Shown here in pieces: positions 16,586 to 25,852 of a DNA stretch of 64,000 nucleotides. This DNA is from Stenotrophomonas aracearum (GTDB taxonomy: Bacteria > Pseudomonadota > Gammaproteobacteria > Xanthomonadales > Xanthomonadaceae). Made by a program: the position numbers and the translations under genes. The stretch covers positions 4,103,001 to 4,167,000 of the forward strand of contig NZ_CP115543.1 of assembly GCF_031834615.1 (NCBI RefSeq), in the 5' to 3' direction. The first letter of the stretch is position 1, and every line of letters starts with the position of its first letter. The notes beneath the pieces were generated by a model. The model was not told where the DNA came from, ran no database searches, and was given only the letters and a program-made list of their open reading frames with translations.

Positions 16586-17545
16586 TTGGCATCCCAGAAT
16601 CCCCCCGCGACCAGTACCGCCCCCGCCCTGCGGGTGCGCGACCTCCGCAAGACCTATGACAACGGCACCCAGGCGCTGAAAGGCGTTTCGCTGGACGTTG
16701 CCCCGGGCGACTTCTTCGCGTTGCTGGGCCCGAACGGGGCCGGCAAGTCCACCCTGATCGGCATCATCAGCTCGCTGGTGAACCTGAGTGAAGGCCAGGT
16801 GGAGGTGTTCGGCAGCGACCTGGTGCGCAGCCGCAGCGCCACCATGCGCCTGATCGGGCTGGTGCCGCAGGAAATCAACTTCAACCTGTTCGAGAAGCCC
16901 TTCGACATCCTGGTGAACTACGCCGGGTTCTACGGGGTGGCGCGCGCGGAGGCCGAGCAGATGGCCGAAGTGGAGCTCAAGCGCGCCCACCTGTGGGAGA
17001 AGGCGCAGGTGATGAGCCGCACGCTGTCGGGCGGCATGAAGCGCCGGCTGATGATTGCCCGCGCGATGATGACCCGGCCGCGGCTGCTGATCCTGGACGA
17101 ACCCACCGCGGGCGTGGACATCGAGATCCGCCGCGACATGTGGCGGGTGCTGAAGGAGATCAACGCGGCAGGGACGACGATCATCCTGACCACGCATTAC
17201 CTGGAAGAAGCCGAGCACCTGTGCCGCAACCTGGCCATCATCAACCACGGCCAGATCGTCACCCAAGGCCCGATGCGCGAGCTGCTGGCCAAGCTGGACG
17301 TGGAAGGCTTCCTGTTCGATATCGACGGTGAGCTGCCGGCGCAGCTGCCGGTGATCGAGGGCACCACGATCACGGCGATCGACGGGCACACGCTGGACGT
17401 GGACATGCCACGCGCGATGGACCTGAACCGGGTGTTCGCGGCGCTGAACGCGTCGGGGATCCGGGTGCGTTCGATGCGGACCAAGAGCAACCGGCTGGAG
17501 GAGCTGTTCGTGCGGCTCACCGGCAACCAGGAGAACGCGGCATGA
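16586..17545 (+). CDS. ABC-2 type exporter, ATP-binding subunit
   Basis: The 319-aa ATPase has Walker A GPNGAGKST (residues 48-56), the signature LSGGMKRR and Walker B LLILDEPTAG, followed by a C-terminal DUF4162-like extension typical of YadG/NodI/DrrA-type subunits. The start is TTG at 16586, preceded by an AAGG-containing purine stretch; no in-frame ATG fits the conserved N-terminus better. It overlaps the permease gene by 4 bp (ATGA), implying translational coupling. Substrate unknown; E. coli YadGH is the closest familiar pair. Confidence 0.88.
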   Translation: MASQNPPATSTAPALRVRDLRKTYDNGTQALKGVSLDVAPGDFFALLGPNGAGKSTLIGIISSLVNLSEGQVEVFGSDLVRSRSATMRLIGLVPQEINFNLFEKPFDILVNYAGFYGVARAEAEQMAEVELKRAHLWEKAQVMSRTLSGGMKRRLMIARAMMTRPRLLILDEPTAGVDIEIRRDMWRVLKEINAAGTTIILTTHYLEEAEHLCRNLAIINHGQIVTQGPMRELLAKLDVEGFLFDIDGELPAQLPVIEGTTITAIDGHTLDVDMPRAMDLNRVFAALNASGIRVRSMRTKSNRLEELFVRLTGNQENAA

Positions 17546-18342
17546 GCAGCACCCCGACCCCGGTCCTGACCGACGGCCAGCGCAACCGGATCGCGCTGAT
17601 GACGATCGTGCGCCGCGAAGTGGCGCGCATCCTGCGCATCTGGGGCCAGACCCTGGTGCCGCCGGCGATCACGATGACGCTGTACTTCCTGATCTTCGGC
17701 GGGCTGATCGGTTCGCGCGTGGGCGAGATGGGCGGCTACAGCTACATGCAGTTCATCGTGCCGGGCCTGGTGATGATGAGCGTGATCCAGAACAGCTACG
17801 GCAACATCAGTTCGTCGTTCTTCGGGGCGAAGTTCGGACGGCACGTGGAAGAGCTGCTGGTGAGCCCGATGCCGAACTGGGTGATCCTGTGGGGTTACGT
17901 GGCCGGTGCAGTGCTGCGCGGGCTGATGGTGGGCATCATCGTGCTGATCATCGCGATGTTCTTCACGCCGGTGCGCATTCCGCACCCGCTGGTGACGCTG
18001 ACCACGGTGCTGCTGGGCGCGACGATCTTCTCGCTGGCCGGTTTCATCAACGCGGTGTACGCCAAGAAGTTCGATGACGTGGCGATCGTGCCGACCTTCA
18101 TCCTGACCCCGCTGACCTACCTGGGTGGCGTGTTCTATTCGGTGAAGCTGCTGCCGGGCTGGGCCGAAGCGGCCACCCATGCGAACCCGATCTTCTACAT
18201 GGTCAACGCGTTCCGCTATGGCCTGCTGGGCACCAGCGACGTGCCGCTGTGGGTGGCCTACGCGCTGATGATCGGCTTCGTGGTGGCGCTGACCGCGCTG
18301 GCGCTGTGGTTGCTGAAGCGTGGTGTCGGGATGCGCAGCTGA
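17542..18342 (+). CDS. ABC-2 type exporter, permease subunit (YadH-like)
   Basis: The 266-aa integral membrane protein has about six hydrophobic segments, with the ABC-2 family region GGVFYSVKLLPGWAEAATHA before the last ones. It pairs with the ATPase encoded immediately upstream (4-bp overlap) and would form the inner-membrane channel. Its stop overlaps the panE start (TGATG), so all three are probably one transcript, although panE has no obvious functional link to the exporter. Confidence 0.88.
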   Translation: MSSTPTPVLTDGQRNRIALMTIVRREVARILRIWGQTLVPPAITMTLYFLIFGGLIGSRVGEMGGYSYMQFIVPGLVMMSVIQNSYGNISSSFFGAKFGRHVEELLVSPMPNWVILWGYVAGAVLRGLMVGIIVLIIAMFFTPVRIPHPLVTLTTVLLGATIFSLAGFINAVYAKKFDDVAIVPTFILTPLTYLGGVFYSVKLLPGWAEAATHANPIFYMVNAFRYGLLGTSDVPLWVAYALMIGFVVALTALALWLLKRGVGMRS

Positions 18343-19280
18343 TGCGCATTCTTGTACTGGGTGCCGGTGGCACCGGCGGCTACTTTGGCGGGCGACTTGC
18401 CCAGGCCGGGGTGGATGTCACGTTCCTGGTGCGGCCGGCCCGCGCGGCACAGCTCGAGCGCGATGGGCTGGTGATTCGCAGTCCGTTGGGTGATGCGGCG
18501 TTCCCGGTGGCGCATGTGACGGCGGACGCGTTGCCTGCACTGGCGGCGGAACAGCCGTTCGACCTGGTGATGTTGAGCTGCAAGGCCTATGACCTTGAAA
18601 GCTCGATCGAGGCTATTGCGCCGGCGGTGTCTTCGCGTACCACGGTGCTGCCGATCCTCAACGGGCTGCGCCATTACGCAGCGCTGGATGCGCGCTTCGG
18701 GCGCGATGCGGTGCTGGGTGGGCTGTGTTTCATCAGTGCGACCAAGGCGGAGGATGGTGCGGTGCTGCACCTGGCACCTGCCGCGAAGATCACCTTTGGC
18801 GAACGCGATACGCCCGGCGACCGTGCGCGGGTGTTGGCACTGGCGGCGGCGTGCGTGCAGGCCGGGGTGGACCATGTGGCCAGTGACGTGATCGGGCAGG
18901 AGCAGTGGGTCAAGTACACGTTCCTGACCGCGCTGGCGGCTGCGACGTGCGTGATGCGGGCCGATGTGGGCACGATCGTGGCGACCGATGACGGCGCTGC
19001 GGTGGTGCGCGGGCTGTATGACGAGTGCCTGGCGGTGGCCGAGGCGGCCGGTGAGCCGGTTCCGGAGAAGGCGCGCGCGATTGCGCTGTCTGCGCTGACC
19101 CAGGAGGGCTCGGCGCTGAAGGCGTCGATGTTGCGCGATCTGGAAGCCGGCCAGCAGGTGGAGGCCGAGCAGATCGTGGGCGACATGCTGGCGCGGGCGC
19201 GTGCGGCTGGCCAGGCGGCGCCAGTGCTGGCGGTGGCGTATGCGCATCTGCAGGCGTACCAGCGCAACCGCGCGGGTTGA
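18342..19280 (+). CDS. panE: 2-dehydropantoate 2-reductase (ketopantoate reductase)
   Basis: The 312-aa enzyme reduces 2-dehydropantoate to pantoate with NADPH in pantothenate/CoA synthesis. The N-terminal Rossmann motif is GAGGTGGYFGGRLAQAG (from residue 7), and KYTFLTALAAATCVMRADVG lies in the C-terminal helical domain with the conserved Lys. The ATG at 18342 is chosen because the Rossmann fold begins just after it and it overlaps the preceding stop. A paralogous family member acting on another 2-oxoacid cannot be excluded. Confidence 0.82.
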   Translation: MRILVLGAGGTGGYFGGRLAQAGVDVTFLVRPARAAQLERDGLVIRSPLGDAAFPVAHVTADALPALAAEQPFDLVMLSCKAYDLESSIEAIAPAVSSRTTVLPILNGLRHYAALDARFGRDAVLGGLCFISATKAEDGAVLHLAPAAKITFGERDTPGDRARVLALAAACVQAGVDHVASDVIGQEQWVKYTFLTALAAATCVMRADVGTIVATDDGAAVVRGLYDECLAVAEAAGEPVPEKARAIALSALTQEGSALKASMLRDLEAGQQVEAEQIVGDMLARARAAGQAAPVLAVAYAHLQAYQRNRAG

Positions 19281-20098
19281 ATGTGACCGCCGGTGCGCTT
19301 CCGGCGCGGGTGCTGGTGCTGGGAATGGGCTACGCCGGGCGACATGTTGCGGCGTTGCTGCAGTCGTTGGGCGTGGCCTGCAGTGGCACGGTGCGGAATG
19401 TTGCGGTGGCGCCGGAGGTCATTCGCGATGCGGAGGCGGTGCTTTGTACGGTGCCGCCGGATGAGGATGGCGATCCTGTTCTGCGCTTGCTGATGAAACA
19501 ACTGCGCGACAGCGCTTCGCTGCGCTGGGTGGGGTACCTCTCTTCTACTGCGGTGTACGCCGACCGCGAGGGTGGTTGGGTGGATGAGCAGTCGGATGCG
19601 GATGCCGTGGATGAGACGGCGCGACGGCGCTTGCTGGCCGAGCGGCAGTGGCGGGCGCTTGCGCGGGACAAGGGCATCGCATCGTCGGTATTCCGTCTGC
19701 CCGGACTGTATGGGCGCGGACGAAATGCGCTGGTGCAGCTGGCGGAAGGACGCGCGCGGCATGTGGTGAAGCCGGGGCTGGTGTTCAACCGGCTGCATGT
19801 GGAAGACCTTGCAACCGCGGTGGTGGCGGCGATGCGCCGTGCCGAGCCCGAGGCGTTGTATCTGCCCTGCGATGATGAAGCGGCGGCGCCGCAGGCGGTG
19901 CTGGCGTATGCGGCGGCGCTGGGCGGATTCGAGATGCCGCCTGCCGTGGCGTGGGACGATCCCTCGTTGAGCCCGGCGTTGCGGCGGTTCTATGCCGGGT
20001 GCAAGCGGATCGACAGCCGAGGAACACGTGAGGCGCTGCAGTGGGCGCCGAGGTTCGCGACCTATCGCGAAGGCCTGCAGGACGCGTTCAGGGGGTAG
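19277..20098 (+). CDS. NAD(P)-dependent epimerase/dehydratase-like protein (YeeZ type)
   Basis: The protein has 273 aa from TTG 19277, which overlaps the panE stop (TTGA), or 271 aa from GTG 19283. The fold is an extended SDR with LVLGMGYAGRHVA at the N-terminus, LSSTAVYAD and FRLPGLYG. It resembles E. coli YeeZ-type reductases of unknown substrate. The genes from 16586 to here run in one direction with overlapping ends. The TAG stop (20096-20098) lies in a SMAG GTAG head. Confidence 0.78.
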   Translation: MNVTAGALPARVLVLGMGYAGRHVAALLQSLGVACSGTVRNVAVAPEVIRDAEAVLCTVPPDEDGDPVLRLLMKQLRDSASLRWVGYLSSTAVYADREGGWVDEQSDADAVDETARRRLLAERQWRALARDKGIASSVFRLPGLYGRGRNALVQLAEGRARHVVKPGLVFNRLHVEDLATAVVAAMRRAEPEALYLPCDDEAAAPQAVLAYAAALGGFEMPPAVAWDDPSLSPALRRFYAGCKRIDSRGTREALQWAPRFATYREGLQDAFRG

Positions 20099-20174
20099 AG
20101 CCACGCCCTGCGTGGCTGCAATGCCCGGATGCCAGGAATGGTCGGTGATTCAGCCACGCAGGGCGTGGCTCTAC
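20095..20174. repeat. Inverted pair of SMAG elements
   Basis: GTAGAGCCACGCCCTGCGTGGCTGC (positions 20095-20119; first part of a 25-base unit) faces its mirror copy at 20151-20174. Each folds on its own and the two can pair with each other. The pair lies between the converging epimerase-like gene and tatD and probably acts as a bidirectional RNA end. Confidence 0.85.
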
Positions 20175-20178
20175 CGGA

Positions 20179-20994
20179 TCATTCGACGGGTGGAAGGCGG
20201 AAGAACGTGCGCGTTGCCGCGGTGGCATTCGCTGCCGTGGTCGCCACGTCTTCGCCCCGATCCCGTGCCAGCTCTTCCACGATGTGCTTGAGGAACATCG
20301 GCTCGTTGCGGCGATCCTTTGGCATCGGCTTCAGGCTGCGCGGCAGCAGGTACGGCGCGTCGGTTTCGATCATCAGGCGCTCGGCCGGAATGTGCTTCAC
20401 CAGCTCGCGCAGGTGCGCGCCACGGCGTTCGTCGCACAGCCAGCCGGTGATGCCGATGTACCAGTCCTGGTCCAGGTAGTCGAACAGCTCCTGGCGCTCA
20501 CCGGTGAAGCAATGCACCACCGCCGCGCCGATGCGGCCGTCGAAGTTCTTCATCTGCGCCATGAAGTCGGCATGGGCGTCGCGCTGGTGCAGGAACAGCG
20601 GCTTCAATGCACCATCCGCCGCGCGCACCTCGCTGGCCAGCTGCAGCTGCCGCTCGAAGGCGCGGTGCTGCGCCGGGCGCGGGGCGAAGTCGCGGAAGTA
20701 GTCCAGGCCACACTCACCCACCGCCACCACTTCGGCATGCGCATGCAGGGCGCGCATTTCGGCGTCGCACTCGTCGGTGTATTCCACCGCGTGGTGCGGG
20801 TGTACGCCGGCGGTGGCGTACAGGAAGCCAGGATGCTGGCGGGCCAGGCCCAGTGCCATCGGCGAGTGCTCGCGGCTGGCGCCGGTCAGCACCATCTGCA
20901 CCACGCCGGCGTTGCGCGCGCGGGCCAGTACGGCGTCGCGGTCGCGGTCGAAGGAATCGTGGGTGAGGTTGGCGCCGATATCGATCAGTTGCAT
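20179..20994 (-). CDS. tatD: TatD-type metal-dependent DNase
   Basis: The 271-aa TIM-barrel hydrolase belongs to the TatD family of cytoplasmic metal-dependent 3'-5' exonucleases tied to DNA repair and quality control. The N-terminus reads IDIGANLTHDSFD, the TatD-proper variant rather than the HxH of YcfH or YjjV. Other motifs are TAGVHPHH, GECGLDYFRD (metal ligand Glu) and IETDAPYLLPR. ATG 20994 is chosen because homology begins at once there. It is convergent with the epimerase-like gene and divergent from hrpB (81 bp gap). Confidence 0.88.
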   Translation of the reverse strand: MQLIDIGANLTHDSFDRDRDAVLARARNAGVVQMVLTGASREHSPMALGLARQHPGFLYATAGVHPHHAVEYTDECDAEMRALHAHAEVVAVGECGLDYFRDFAPRPAQHRAFERQLQLASEVRAADGALKPLFLHQRDAHADFMAQMKNFDGRIGAAVVHCFTGERQELFDYLDQDWYIGITGWLCDERRGAHLRELVKHIPAERLMIETDAPYLLPRSLKPMPKDRRNEPMFLKHIVEELARDRGEDVATTAANATAATRTFFRLPPVE

Positions 20995-21075
20995 GGGGCA
21001 GCTACAGGGCAGTTGATCGCGCCATTGTAGCGTGCCGCCCGTGCGGGCCCTGCCCGCGGCCCGTATCCTTGCAGC

Positions 21076-23580
21076 ATGAGCTCGCCTGATTTCCCGATTT
21101 CCCCGCTGCTGCCGCAGATCGCTGCACACCTGGCCGCGCACCCGCGCCTGGTGCTGGAAGCGCCACCCGGCGCCGGCAAGACCACCCAGGTGCCGCTGGC
21201 ACTGCTGGACGCGCCGTGGCTGGAAGGACGGAAGATCATCATGCTGGAACCGCGCCGCGTGGCCGCGCGCAGTGCCGCGCAGTTCATGGCGCGACAGCTG
21301 GGCGAAGACGTCGGCGAGACGGTGGGCTACCGGATCCGCTTCGAGAACAAGGTGTCGGCGCGCACCCGGGTGGAAGTGGTGACCGAAGGCATCCTGACCC
21401 GCATGCTGCAGGACGACCCGATGCTGGAGGGCGTGGGTGCGTTGTTGTTCGATGAATTCCACGAACGCCACCTCGCCGCCGACCTCGGCCTGGCGCTGGC
21501 GCTGGATGTGCAGACACAGCTGCGCGATGACCTGCGCATCGTGGTGATGTCGGCCACGCTGGACGGCGAGCGGCTGGCGCAGTTCCTGGACGCACCGCGC
21601 CTGAGCAGCGCCGGACGCAGTTTTCCGGTCGCGGTCAGCCACTTCCCGGCCCGCCGCGATGAGGCGCTGGAAGCGCAGGCACGGCGCGCGGTGGAACAGG
21701 CGCTGGCGGACCATCCCGGCGACGTGCTGGTGTTCCTGCCCGGCCAGCGCGAGATCTCGCGCACCCTGGCGGCGCTGGACCAGGCGCTGCCGGGCGACAT
21801 CCAGGTGCTGCCCCTACACGGCGAACTGCCGGTGGAACAGCAGTCGCGCGTGCTGCAGCCGGACCCGAACGGGCAACGCCGGGTGGTGCTGGCCACCAAC
21901 GTGGCCGAGTCCTCGGTGACCCTGCCGGGCGTGCGCGTGGTGATCGATGCCGGGCTGGCGCGCGAACCGCGCTACGACCCCAACAGCGGTTTCTCGCGGC
22001 TGGACGTGGTGAGCATCGCGCAGGCCTCGGCCGATCAGCGCGCCGGCCGTGCCGGACGCGTTGCGGACGGCTGGGCGTGGCGGTTGTGGCCGCAGTCGCA
22101 GCGGCTGGAGGCGCAACGCCGACCGGAGATCGCGCAGGTGGAACTGGCGGCGCTGGCGCTGGAGCTGGCGGCGTGGGGCAGCGATGACCTGCGCTTCGTG
22201 GATGTGCCGCCGGTGGGTGCGATGGCGGCCGCGCGCGAGCTGCTGCAGCGGCTGGGTGCCCTGGGCGGCAACGGCGCGCTGACGGCGCTGGGCCGGCGCA
22301 TGCTGGCGCTGGGCACGCACCCGCGCCTGGCGGCGATGTTGTTGGCGGCCGGCAACGGAAGCGAACAGGCGCTGGCCTGCGACCTGGCCGCGCTGGTGGA
22401 AGCGCGCGACCCGCTGCGCCAGGGCGGGGATGCGCTGGCCGCGCGCTGGCGGGCGCTGGCGGCGTTCCGGCAGGGCCGTGCACCGCACGACGCGAACCGC
22501 GGTGCACTGGCGGCCATCGATGCGGCCAGCAAGCAGTGGCGTCGGCGCCTGCGCTGCGACAGCGCGCCCCCGAACACGGTGGAAGCGCACCAGCTGGGCG
22601 ACCTGCTCGCGCATGCCTTCCCGGACCGGATCGCCGCCCGCCACCCGACCGACCCGCAGCGCTACCTGCTGGCCAACGGCCGCAGCGCGCGCCTGTTCGA
22701 CCCCAGCGACCTGCGCGGTGAACCGTGGCTGGTGGCGGTGGAACTCCGCTACGAGGCCCGCGACGCGCTGCTGCTGCGTGCCGCGCCGGTGGACGAGAAC
22801 CGGCTGCGCCGCGATTTCCCCGACCGCTTCCAACAGGAAGACGTGGTGCGCTGGGATGCGGACAAGCGCGCTCTGGTGGCCCGCCGCGAGAGCCGCTTCG
22901 ACCGCATCGTGCTGGACAGCCGTTCGGCTGGCCGGGTCGACCCGGCGCAGGCCGCGCAGGCGCTGACCGACGCGGTGCGCGAGCTCGGCCTGGAGGCCCT
23001 GCCGTGGACCGACGGGCTGCGCCAGTGGCAGGCGCGCGCCGTTGCACTGCGCACGTGGATGCCGGAACTGGAACTGCCGGATGTCTCCGATGCCGCGCTG
23101 ATGGCGTCGTTGCCGACGTGGCTGACGCCTGCATTCAACGGGAAAACCCGGTTGGATGCGCTGGATGAGTCGGCGTTGGGCGAAGCGCTGAAGTCGCCGT
23201 TGCCGTGGGCGCAGCGGCAACTGGTCGACCGCCATGCGCCGCTGCGGATGGCGGTGCCGTCGGGGATGGAGCGCGGCATCCAGTACGCGCTTGAGGCGGA
23301 CGGCCACACCCCGCAGCCGCCGGTGCTGGCAGTGAAGCTGCAGGAGCTGTTCGGGCTGGCTGATACCCCGCGCATCGCCGACGGGCGCGTTCCGCTGACG
23401 CTCCATCTGCTGTCCCCCGGGGGACGCCCGCTGCAGGTGACCCAGGACCTGCGGAACTTCTGGGCGAGTACGTATGCCGAGGTAAAGAAGGAGATGAAGG
23501 GGCGGTATCCGAAGCATCCCTGGCCGGATGATCCCTGGACGGCTACGGCTACGCATCGGGCCAAGCCGCGGGGGACCTGA
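21076..23580 (+). CDS. hrpB: ATP-dependent RNA helicase HrpB
   Basis: The 834-aa DEAH/RHA helicase has Walker A PGAGKT (residues 31-36), motif II DEFHERH, SAT (motif III, VVMSATLDGERL), and motif VI QRAGRAGR, with the HrpB C-terminal domain near the end (LHLLSPGGRPLQVTQDLRNF). Length fits the family (about 810-840 aa). The E. coli homologue is dispensable and its RNA target is undefined. The name is unrelated to type III secretion HrpB. The gene stands alone, followed by a SMAG element. Confidence 0.93.
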   Translation: MSSPDFPISPLLPQIAAHLAAHPRLVLEAPPGAGKTTQVPLALLDAPWLEGRKIIMLEPRRVAARSAAQFMARQLGEDVGETVGYRIRFENKVSARTRVEVVTEGILTRMLQDDPMLEGVGALLFDEFHERHLAADLGLALALDVQTQLRDDLRIVVMSATLDGERLAQFLDAPRLSSAGRSFPVAVSHFPARRDEALEAQARRAVEQALADHPGDVLVFLPGQREISRTLAALDQALPGDIQVLPLHGELPVEQQSRVLQPDPNGQRRVVLATNVAESSVTLPGVRVVIDAGLAREPRYDPNSGFSRLDVVSIAQASADQRAGRAGRVADGWAWRLWPQSQRLEAQRRPEIAQVELAALALELAAWGSDDLRFVDVPPVGAMAAARELLQRLGALGGNGALTALGRRMLALGTHPRLAAMLLAAGNGSEQALACDLAALVEARDPLRQGGDALAARWRALAAFRQGRAPHDANRGALAAIDAASKQWRRRLRCDSAPPNTVEAHQLGDLLAHAFPDRIAARHPTDPQRYLLANGRSARLFDPSDLRGEPWLVAVELRYEARDALLLRAAPVDENRLRRDFPDRFQQEDVVRWDADKRALVARRESRFDRIVLDSRSAGRVDPAQAAQALTDAVRELGLEALPWTDGLRQWQARAVALRTWMPELELPDVSDAALMASLPTWLTPAFNGKTRLDALDESALGEALKSPLPWAQRQLVDRHAPLRMAVPSGMERGIQYALEADGHTPQPPVLAVKLQELFGLADTPRIADGRVPLTLHLLSPGGRPLQVTQDLRNFWASTYAEVKKEMKGRYPKHPWPDDPWTATATHRAKPRGT

Positions 23581-23590
23581 TTCCGCGTGG

Positions 23591-23613
23591 AGCCACGCAG
23601 GGCGTGGCTCTAC
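23591..23613 (-). repeat. SMAG-type REP element
   Basis: AGCCACGCAGGGCGTGGCT palindrome ending in CTAC on the plus strand (GTAG on the minus strand), 10 bp after the hrpB stop. Confidence 0.8.
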
Positions 23614-23743
23614 CCCGGGGTGCGCAAGCTGAATCAATGCTGCGGATTGGTTATGGTGGTGACCGGATCGTGGCCGGCGGATAACACGCCCTACACGGCC
23701 CCCGCGCGACACTGGATCCCGAACCGAGGCAAAGGACCCCCCA

Positions 23744-24133
23744 ATGAGCAGACTGACCGTGATTACCGACCGCGCCCTGGAGCGTGCACTGGATCTGGCA
23801 AGCAACGCCGGCGACGGCCTGAAGCATGCCGGCAGCCACCTGCGCCACCTCGGCCCGCAGGCGACCGACTGGATCAAGACCGGTGCGGCGCTCGGGGCGG
23901 TGAAGACCGGCAGCAAGGTCGCGGCCAAGGCCGTGCGCCGCAACCCGGCGGCGACCATCGCAGTGGCTGCGGTGGGCGTGGGCCTGCTGGGCTATGCGCT
24001 GTACCGCAAGCAGCAGAAGAAGAAGCTGGCCAACGGCCACGTGGTCAACGGCCAGGCCGAGCGCATCAACGCGCGCAACCGCCGCAACACCACCGTGGTG
24101 GACGAACACAGCGACATCGGCAGCGACGCCTGA
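23744..24133 (+). CDS. Hypothetical membrane-anchored protein, 129 aa
   Basis: Unrecognised family. An amphipathic N-terminal half (residues 1-65) is followed by one transmembrane segment (TIAVAAVGVGLLGYALY, about residues 70-88) and a highly basic stretch RKQQKKK, then a polar tail. The layout resembles small DUF883/YtxH-like membrane stress proteins, but I cannot assign it. ATG 23744 lies after AGGCAAAGG. The transcript ends at a strong intrinsic terminator just downstream. Confidence 0.75.
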   Translation: MSRLTVITDRALERALDLASNAGDGLKHAGSHLRHLGPQATDWIKTGAALGAVKTGSKVAAKAVRRNPAATIAVAAVGVGLLGYALYRKQQKKKLANGHVVNGQAERINARNRRNTTVVDEHSDIGSDA

Positions 24134-24157
24134 TTGCTGCACTACGCCGAACTGAAA

Positions 24158-24188
24158 AACCGCCGGCTTGCCCGGCGGTTTTTTTTTG
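24158..24188 (+). terminator. Rho-independent terminator
   Basis: AACCGCCGG (24158-24166) and CCGGCGGTT (24172-24180) form a 9-bp stem with a CTTGC loop and are followed by a run of about nine T. It is the clearest intrinsic terminator in the window and ends the 129-aa gene. Confidence 0.92.
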
Positions 24189-24213
24189 CTGCGGTGTTGA
24201 TCGGTGCCGCGTT

Positions 24214-24237
24214 CAGCCACGCAGGGCGTGGCTCTAC
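24214..24237 (-). repeat. SMAG-type REP element providing the rluE stop codon
   Basis: CAGCCACGCAGGGCGTGGCTCTAC on the plus strand. The TAG at 24236-24234 on the minus strand is the stop of the pseudouridine synthase gene. Confidence 0.8.
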
Positions 24238-24770
24238 CGGAGGGTTCGCCATTGGCCGGGCTGCAGACCTTCAAGATTGTGCGGCCCCATCGCCACACGC
24301 ACCAGCCGCAACGTTGGCAATCCCACCGCTGCGGTCATGCGCCGCACCTGCCGGTTCCGCCCTTCGCGCAACGTGATCGCCAACCACGCATCCGGCACGG
24401 TCTTGCGAAACCGCACCGGTGGATTACGTTCCCATAACGTCGGCGTGTCCAACCGCTCCACCCGCGCCGGCAAGGTCGGCCCGTCGTTCAACTGCACGCC
24501 ACGGCGCAATGCCTGCAACTGTTCGTCGCCGGGCGTGCCCTCCACCTGCACCCAGTAGATCTTGTCTTCCTTGTGGCGCGGGTCGGTCAACCGGTGCGCC
24601 AGCCGGCCGTCGTCGGTCAGCAGCAGCAGGCCTTCGCTGTCATAGTCCAGCCGCCCCGCCGCATACACGTCCGGCGGCAGCCCGAACCCGGCCAGCGTGG
24701 CACGTGGCGGCTGGCTGCTGTCGGTGAACTGGCACAGGACGTTGAACGGCTTGTTGAAGGCGATGAGCAT
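24234..24770 (-). CDS. rluE: 23S rRNA pseudouridine synthase, RluE/RsuA family
   Basis: The 178-aa enzyme lacks the N-terminal S4 domain, as RluE does. The catalytic Asp lies in [20 protein letters not shown], and GRNRQVRRM is the family's RNA-binding/active-site motif. E. coli RluE makes pseudouridine 2457 of 23S rRNA. ATG 24770 is chosen because [15 protein letters not shown] is the conserved family start; a start 12 codons earlier adds unrelated residues. The TAG stop belongs to a SMAG element. Confidence 0.85.
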   Translation of the reverse strand: MLIAFNKPFNVLCQFTDSSQPPRATLAGFGLPPDVYAAGRLDYDSEGLLLLTDDGRLAHRLTDPRHKEDKIYWVQVEGTPGDEQLQALRRGVQLNDGPTLPARVERLDTPTLWERNPPVRFRKTVPDAWLAITLREGRNRQVRRMTAAVGLPTLRLVRVAMGPHNLEGLQPGQWRTLR

Positions 24771-24823
24771 GGGTGGGACAGCAGCGGCGGTGCGCCATTG
24801 TCCCACCCATCGGGGCTGCGGCG

Positions 24824-25678
24824 TTACGACTTCACGAAGCGCAGGGTCATGCGGTCGCTTTCGCCGATCGCCTTGTACTTCGCATCGTCTGCGGCGTCAT
24901 GGTTGTTCACCGGCGGCAGGGTCCACACGCCATTGGGGTGGTCCTTGGTGTCGCGCGGGTTGGTGTTGATCTCGCTGCTGCCGGCCAGCTTGAACCCGGC
25001 CGCTTCGGCCATGGCGATCACCTGGGCCTGGCCCACGTAGCCGCTCTTGTCGTCGGCGGGCACGTCGGTCTTGGCGCGATGCTCGACCACGCCGAGCACG
25101 CCGCCGGGCTTGAGCACCTTGTAGAAGCCCTTGAACATGCCTTCGGCCTGGTTGGCGGTGCGCCAGTTGTGCACGTTGCGGAAGGTCAGCACCACGTCGG
25201 CCGAGTTGTCCGCGCCGAAGGTGGGTGCGTTCGGGTCGAACTGCACCACGGTGGCCTTGTCGTACATGCCCGGGGTCGCCGCGAACTTCTTCTGCAGGCC
25301 GTCGATCTGGCGCTGCTGGTAGTCACGGCCCTTGCCTTCGGCCACGGCCTTGGGGTCGACCACGGCGGCGACGTAGGTGCCCTTGTCGCGCAGCAGCGGC
25401 GCCAGGATTTCCGAATACCAGCCGCCACCGGGGGTGATTTCGACCACGGTCTTGCCCGGCTCCACGCCGAAGAAGGACAGCGTCTGCGCCGGGTGGCGGT
25501 ATGCGTCACGCTTCACGTTGGCCGCATCGCGGCCTTTGCCGTCCACGGCGGCCTGCACGGCCGGGGTGATCGCGACCTGGGCGTTGGCGCCGGCCGGCTT
25601 GATCGCCATGGCGGGGGCGGCAAGCAACAGGGTGGAGACGGTGAACAGGCAGGCACAGCTGAGCGAACGGGCTTTCAT
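24824..25678 (-). CDS. Exported class I SAM-methyltransferase-fold protein
   Basis: The 284-aa protein begins with a clear Sec signal peptide ([20 protein letters not shown], cleavage after AMA near residue 25). The mature part has a methyltransferase Rossmann core: [19 protein letters not shown] (motif I region), then [10 protein letters not shown] and [14 protein letters not shown]. The family (COG4798-like) is annotated as a predicted methyltransferase; SAM is not expected in the periplasm, so the role there is puzzling and catalysis is not assured. A single gene, with promoter probably in the 174-bp gap to the divergent aldo/keto reductase. Confidence 0.82.
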   Translation of the reverse strand: MKARSLSCACLFTVSTLLLAAPAMAIKPAGANAQVAITPAVQAAVDGKGRDAANVKRDAYRHPAQTLSFFGVEPGKTVVEITPGGGWYSEILAPLLRDKGTYVAAVVDPKAVAEGKGRDYQQRQIDGLQKKFAATPGMYDKATVVQFDPNAPTFGADNSADVVLTFRNVHNWRTANQAEGMFKGFYKVLKPGGVLGVVEHRAKTDVPADDKSGYVGQAQVIAMAEAAGFKLAGSSEINTNPRDTKDHPNGVWTLPPVNNHDAADDAKYKAIGESDRMTLRFVKS

Positions 25679-25737
25679 CGAATCACCTACGGTGGACGGG
25701 ATGCGGCGAGCCTAGCAGCCGCGATGTCAAAGGTGTT

Positions 25738-25782
25738 CACAAAACGTTAGTGCAGTGCAGCGAAGCGGAACACTGTTTTGTG
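25738..25782. promoter_or_regulatory. Inverted repeat between divergent promoters
   Basis: CACAAAAC (25738-25745) is mirrored by GTTTTGTG (25775-25782), with CAGTG/CACTG nested inside. It lies between the exported methyltransferase-like gene and the aldo/keto reductase gene. It may be an operator or a bulged hairpin. Confidence 0.3.
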
Positions 25783-25852
25783 GCCGGCGCCGCAGCGGTG
25801 TCATGGACGGGCACTTATGCTGTGACTCTTGCTTTGGATTGGAGGATTGCCC

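Noticed and set aside
21076..23580. HrpB as a type III secretion component
   Set aside because: The sequence is a DEAH helicase; it only shares the name.
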